A model generated the notes under the pieces. It saw only the letters and a program-made list of their open reading frames with translations. It was not told the origin of the DNA and made no database searches. Shown here piece by piece: positions 61,421-64,000 of a DNA stretch of 64,000 bases. Every line of letters starts with the position of its first letter. Positions within the stretch are counted from its first letter, which is position 1. The stretch comes from Fidelibacterota bacterium (GTDB lineage: Bacteria; Marinisomatota; Marinisomatia; Marinisomatales; TCS55), in assembly GCA_004124535.1 (NCBI GenBank), contig SCKQ01000001.1, positions 1 through 64,000 on the forward strand. The letters run 5' to 3'. The translations under genes were made by a program, and so were the position numbers.

Positions 61421-62604
61421 TATACCTTTTCCACGATTAATGCCGAAGCTTCACCACCGCCAATACATAACGTGGCTAGCCCGGTTTTTGCTTTTTTATT
61501 TTCCATGGCATAGATCAAAGTAGTAAGGATGCGCGCGCCGCTGGCGCCGATGGGATGGCCCAGAGCAATGGCACCGCCGTTAACATTCACGATATTTTCA
61601 TCAAGATTGAAATCATCAATGGCTGCCTTGGCTACCGGAGCAAAAGCTTCATTGATTTCCCAGAGGTCAATTGCTGCCGAATCAAGACCTGCTTTATCCA
61701 AAACGGTTTTTATGGCCTTGACGGGCGCTGTTGTAAACCACTCTGGTTCTTGCGCTGCTGATGCCTGGGCGACAATTTTCACTTTTGGTTTGAGTCCCAG
61801 TTCTTCCGCCTTTGCCGCTGACATCATTAATACAGCAGCTGCGCCATCATTGATCTTGGAAGCATTGGCAGCGGTTACAGTACCATCTTTTTCAAAGGAA
61901 GGACGCAGTGTTTTCATTTTATCGAAATCAGCCCTGGCCGGTTCGTCATCTTCAGCAATAACGACAGGGTCTCCTTTACGCCGGGGCACTTCCACAGCTG
62001 TTATCTCATTACTAAATAATTTTTCTTTTTGCGCATTTAGCGCACGGCTGTACGATTGTTCCGCAAATGCATCCTGTTCTTCACGGGAATAATTCTTATC
62101 CCGAGCGCACATTTCCGCACAATTGCCCATATGCTGATCAGTATACACATCCCAGAGACCATCTTTGATCACACTGTCTTCAATGCTACCGTGTCCCAGC
62201 CGATAACCGGAACGCCCCTTGATTAATAAATACGGAGCTGCTGACATATTTTCCATACCGCCAGCAATAACTACTTCGGCATCGCCACACTGAATGGCCT
62301 GCGCGCCCAGCATGACCGCTTTCAAACCCGAGCCGCACATTTTATTGATCGTCAGGCATTCAACGCTGTTAGGCAGCCCGGCAAATAATGCCGCCTGCCG
62401 CGCCGGAGCTTGGCCCAGACCTGCCGCAAGAACATTGCCCATGATCACTTCATCCACAACATTGACATCAATACCCGTTTCATCCAATATTGCATTTATG
62501 GCAACAGCACCGAGTTTAGGAGCGGAAACAGAAGCTAAACTGCCCTGAAAAGCTCCCACTGGTGTTCGTTTTGCTGCAATGATCACAACTTCATTTGAAT
62601 TCAT
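61420..62604 (-). CDS. acetyl-CoA C-acetyltransferase (thiolase)
   Basis: A 394-residue thiolase. The catalytic residues are Cys90 (NKMCGSGLKAV), His350 (ALGHPIGASGAR) and Cys380 (CIGGGEASAL). The biosynthetic/degradative thiolase II pattern GNVLAAGLGQAPARQAAL is near 56-73. It condenses or cleaves acetoacetyl-CoA. It is the first gene of the minus-strand run that continues through acyl-CoA dehydrogenase, ilvE, leucine dehydrogenase, nusB and secA. About 235 bases separate it from phoH upstream; these hold no gene I can see and probably its promoter. Confidence 0.92.
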   Translation of the reverse strand: MNSNEVVIIAAKRTPVGAFQGSLASVSAPKLGAVAINAILDETGIDVNVVDEVIMGNVLAAGLGQAPARQAALFAGLPNSVECLTINKMCGSGLKAVMLGAQAIQCGDAEVVIAGGMENMSAAPYLLIKGRSGYRLGHGSIEDSVIKDGLWDVYTDQHMGNCAEMCARDKNYSREEQDAFAEQSYSRALNAQKEKLFSNEITAVEVPRRKGDPVVIAEDDEPARADFDKMKTLRPSFEKDGTVTAANASKINDGAAAVLMMSAAKAEELGLKPKVKIVAQASAAQEPEWFTTAPVKAIKTVLDKAGLDSAAIDLWEINEAFAPVAKAAIDDFNLDENIVNVNGGAIALGHPIGASGARILTTLIYAMENKKAKTGLATLCIGGGEASALIVEKV

Positions 62605-62839
62605 AATTAGACCTTAATTTTTGCGTAAATAGCGGATGGCTAAGGCTATTGTTGGTAACAACCACTTCATGACTAGAACACAGTAGCCCCGTAAAGCCCT
62701 GATATATGTAAAAAAACATCGTTTGTTTAATAATTGTCTGTTTCCGTCTCGGGCAATTTATCGCTAAAAATTGCGCCGAAAGTTAGTATTGTTTATTCCG
62801 GGAAACATGGATTTTTACGGTATAACCCAGCACTTAAAT

Positions 62840-63790
62840 TTACTCCTTATTGCCTCCATTGGCCTTATCGTAGGCCTTAATGATATCCCGCACCAGTTTA
62901 TGACGCACCACATCGCTTTCATTCAGTTCTACGAAGCCTATACCATCCACTCCTTTAAGGATCTTTATGACATCGATCAGTCCGGAGTCAGAACGTTTGG
63001 GTAAATCAATCTGTGTAATGTCCCCTGTAATGATGGCTTTGGAATTCACACCCAAGCGGGTCAGGAACATTTTCATCTGCATGGGGGTTGAATTCTGCGC
63101 CTCATCCAAGATCAGAAAAGAGTTGTTAAGGGTCCGGCCGCGCATATATGCCAGGGGGATTATTTCGATGATATTTTTGTTTAATATCGGTTTTAGTTTG
63201 TTGGCCGGCACCATTTCATTCAGCGCGTCATAAAGCGGTGTCAGGTACGGGTCCACTTTTTCTTTCAGATCGCCCGGAAGAAACCCCAGACTCTCCCCAG
63301 CTTCAACAGCAGGACGGCATAAAATGATGCGGTCTACATCGTGATTTTCCAATGCCGCTACGGCAAAGGCCACAGCAATGAATGTTTTGCCCGTTCCGGC
63401 GGGTCCAACTGAAAATACAATATCATCCCTGTTGACCATCTGCACATAGTGTTTCTGGCCAGCTGTCCGCGGAACGATGGCACCTTTTTTTCCATAATGA
63501 ATCACTTCATGAGGAACTTCCTTAGTATGTCCATTTTCAGACCGGATTACTTTGATCAGCTGGTGAACGTTTTTTTTCGTTAATGTCCCTTTGCGACTCA
63601 CTGTCAGGATCATTTCGTGGATGATCTCATGTACCATTTCCACATCCCTTTTTAACCCATCCAGCTTAATTTCATTCCCGCGCACCAGTATTTCTGTAGA
63701 AAATGTATCGTTTAACAAACGAACATGGGTATCGGCTACGCCAAGAAGTGTCTGTAAATCAACACCTTTTAATTCAATAGTTTTCTTCAT
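62840..63790 (-). CDS. phoH: PhoH-family ATPase
   Basis: A 316-residue protein of the PhoH-like/YbeZ type. An N-terminal KH-like region precedes the P-loop domain with Walker A GPAGTGKT at 129-136, CRPAVEAGESLGFLPG near 158-173, and Walker B FLILDEAQNST at 225-235. MKMFLTRLGVNSKAIITGD is the sensor region. PhoH/YbeZ proteins act with the YbeY endonuclease in rRNA maturation and RNA turnover. ybeY, often downstream, is not next to it here. It is divergent from the lipoprotein gene at the right edge. Confidence 0.93.
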   Translation of the reverse strand: MKKTIELKGVDLQTLLGVADTHVRLLNDTFSTEILVRGNEIKLDGLKRDVEMVHEIIHEMILTVSRKGTLTKKNVHQLIKVIRSENGHTKEVPHEVIHYGKKGAIVPRTAGQKHYVQMVNRDDIVFSVGPAGTGKTFIAVAFAVAALENHDVDRIILCRPAVEAGESLGFLPGDLKEKVDPYLTPLYDALNEMVPANKLKPILNKNIIEIIPLAYMRGRTLNNSFLILDEAQNSTPMQMKMFLTRLGVNSKAIITGDITQIDLPKRSDSGLIDVIKILKGVDGIGFVELNESDVVRHKLVRDIIKAYDKANGGNKE

Positions 63791-63854
63791 CCTTTAGTGA
63801 TTCTGTATTAAGTTTTCAGCCTTGAGAAACAGGCAGATATACCACGCCTTAAAA

Positions 63855-64000
63855 ATGCGTCTTCGAATGTGCAAAGTCTATAAGTTAACACTCACGCAAT
63901 TTACACAATTATTAATACTTTTTGTGCTGGCCTTCACTGCCTGCAAAACAACAGCGCCATTCACGCAGGAAGAAGCGTACCAGGAAAATGTGCAATATCT
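63855..64000 (+). CDS. putative lipoprotein, C-terminus cut by window edge
   Basis: An open frame of 48 codons from ATG 63855 runs off the window. The N-terminus is basic, then hydrophobic (LLILFVLAFTAC), with a lipobox Cys at residue 30 followed by KTTAPFTQEEAYQENVQY. A second ATG four codons downstream (63867) could also be the start. The mature domain is outside the window, so nothing can be said of its function. It is divergent from phoH with 64 bases between the starts. Confidence 0.6.
   Translation, partial: MRLRMCKVYKLTLTQFTQLLILFVLAFTACKTTAPFTQEEAYQENVQY

Noticed and set aside
61529..62092. 187-residue plus-strand frame opposite the thiolase gene
   Set aside because: Low-complexity Ser/Ala-rich antisense of a well-conserved gene; not supported.
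62605..62839. Small gene in the gap between thiolase and phoH
   Set aside because: Only a short plus-strand frame overlapping phoH is present, without a ribosome site or recognisable product. The gap seems to be non-coding, probably with the thiolase promoter.
1..64000. CRISPR arrays, insertion sequences, prophage or integration sites
   Set aside because: No spaced direct repeats, transposase, integrase or phage genes were seen. The single tRNA gene has no visible attachment-site duplicate.

Overview
The window looks like a chromosomal piece of an aerobic, heterotrophic Gram-negative bacterium of the FCB group. The best guess is a Candidatus Marinimicrobia / Neomarinimicrobiota-type lineage; Ignavibacteria, Calditrichota or KSB1-like bacteria are alternatives. 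This rests on secreted proteins with C-terminal NPFNP sorting domains of the type IX secretion (T9SS) kind, a PorV-like barrel, a SecA tail without the usual zinc motif, a leucine dehydrogenase and moderate-to-low GC. It is inference from protein features, since no rRNA is present. Genes are very densely packed. No mobile element, CRISPR array or prophage was seen, and once starts are corrected no gene-free stretch exceeds 300 bases.

Region by region. 1-273: truncated esterase. 374-8229 (+): seven genes joined by start/stop overlaps, namely a NagZ-type GH3 enzyme, a sugar-kinase-like ATPase, a SpoIID/LytB-domain protein without a signal peptide, a sodium:solute symporter, a HGSNAT-like transmembrane acetyltransferase, a PqqB-like metallo-hydrolase and an SDR. 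I read the first five as cell-wall amino-sugar recycling. 8226-15609 (-): a branched-chain-amino-acid-type (Liv) ABC transporter (livH, livM, livK, livG, livF) followed by an acyl-CoA ligase and a lipoprotein. 15717-23155 (-): HD-GYP phosphodiesterase, SLC13/RCK transporter, MATE exporter, pterin carbinolamine dehydratase and a T9SS-type secreted protein. 23280-30841 (+): TonB receptor, large secreted protein and PorV-like barrel, closed by a strong terminator. 30940-35475 (+): a 1511-residue fusion of an adenylating enzyme, an unrecognised middle part and a GNAT domain.

35477-49835 is a respiratory region. A minus-strand operon encodes an aa3/caa3-type cytochrome oxidase (ctaD, E, F, two tiny membrane proteins, ctaC) with its assembly factors (ctaA, ctaB, Sco, DUF420). 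A plus-strand cupredoxin lies in the middle. A second minus-strand operon encodes a bc-type complex (HEAT-repeat membrane protein, Rieske protein, split cytochrome b, an eight-haem cytochrome c) and begins five bases after a tRNA-Leu. A plausible electron path is quinol to bc complex, then the multihaem cytochrome and/or cupredoxin, then the CuA subunit of the oxidase. ctaD lacks any ATG/GTG/TTG start that keeps its conserved N-terminus and appears to start with ATT.

49980-53303 (-) is a large cohesin-like T9SS cargo protein. 53465-62604 (-) runs from thiolase through acyl-CoA dehydrogenase, branched-chain aminotransferase, leucine dehydrogenase, nusB and secA to a Cys/Met-metabolism PLP enzyme; the first four suggest branched-chain amino acid catabolism. 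62840-63790 (-) is phoH, and a truncated lipoprotein gene runs off the right edge.
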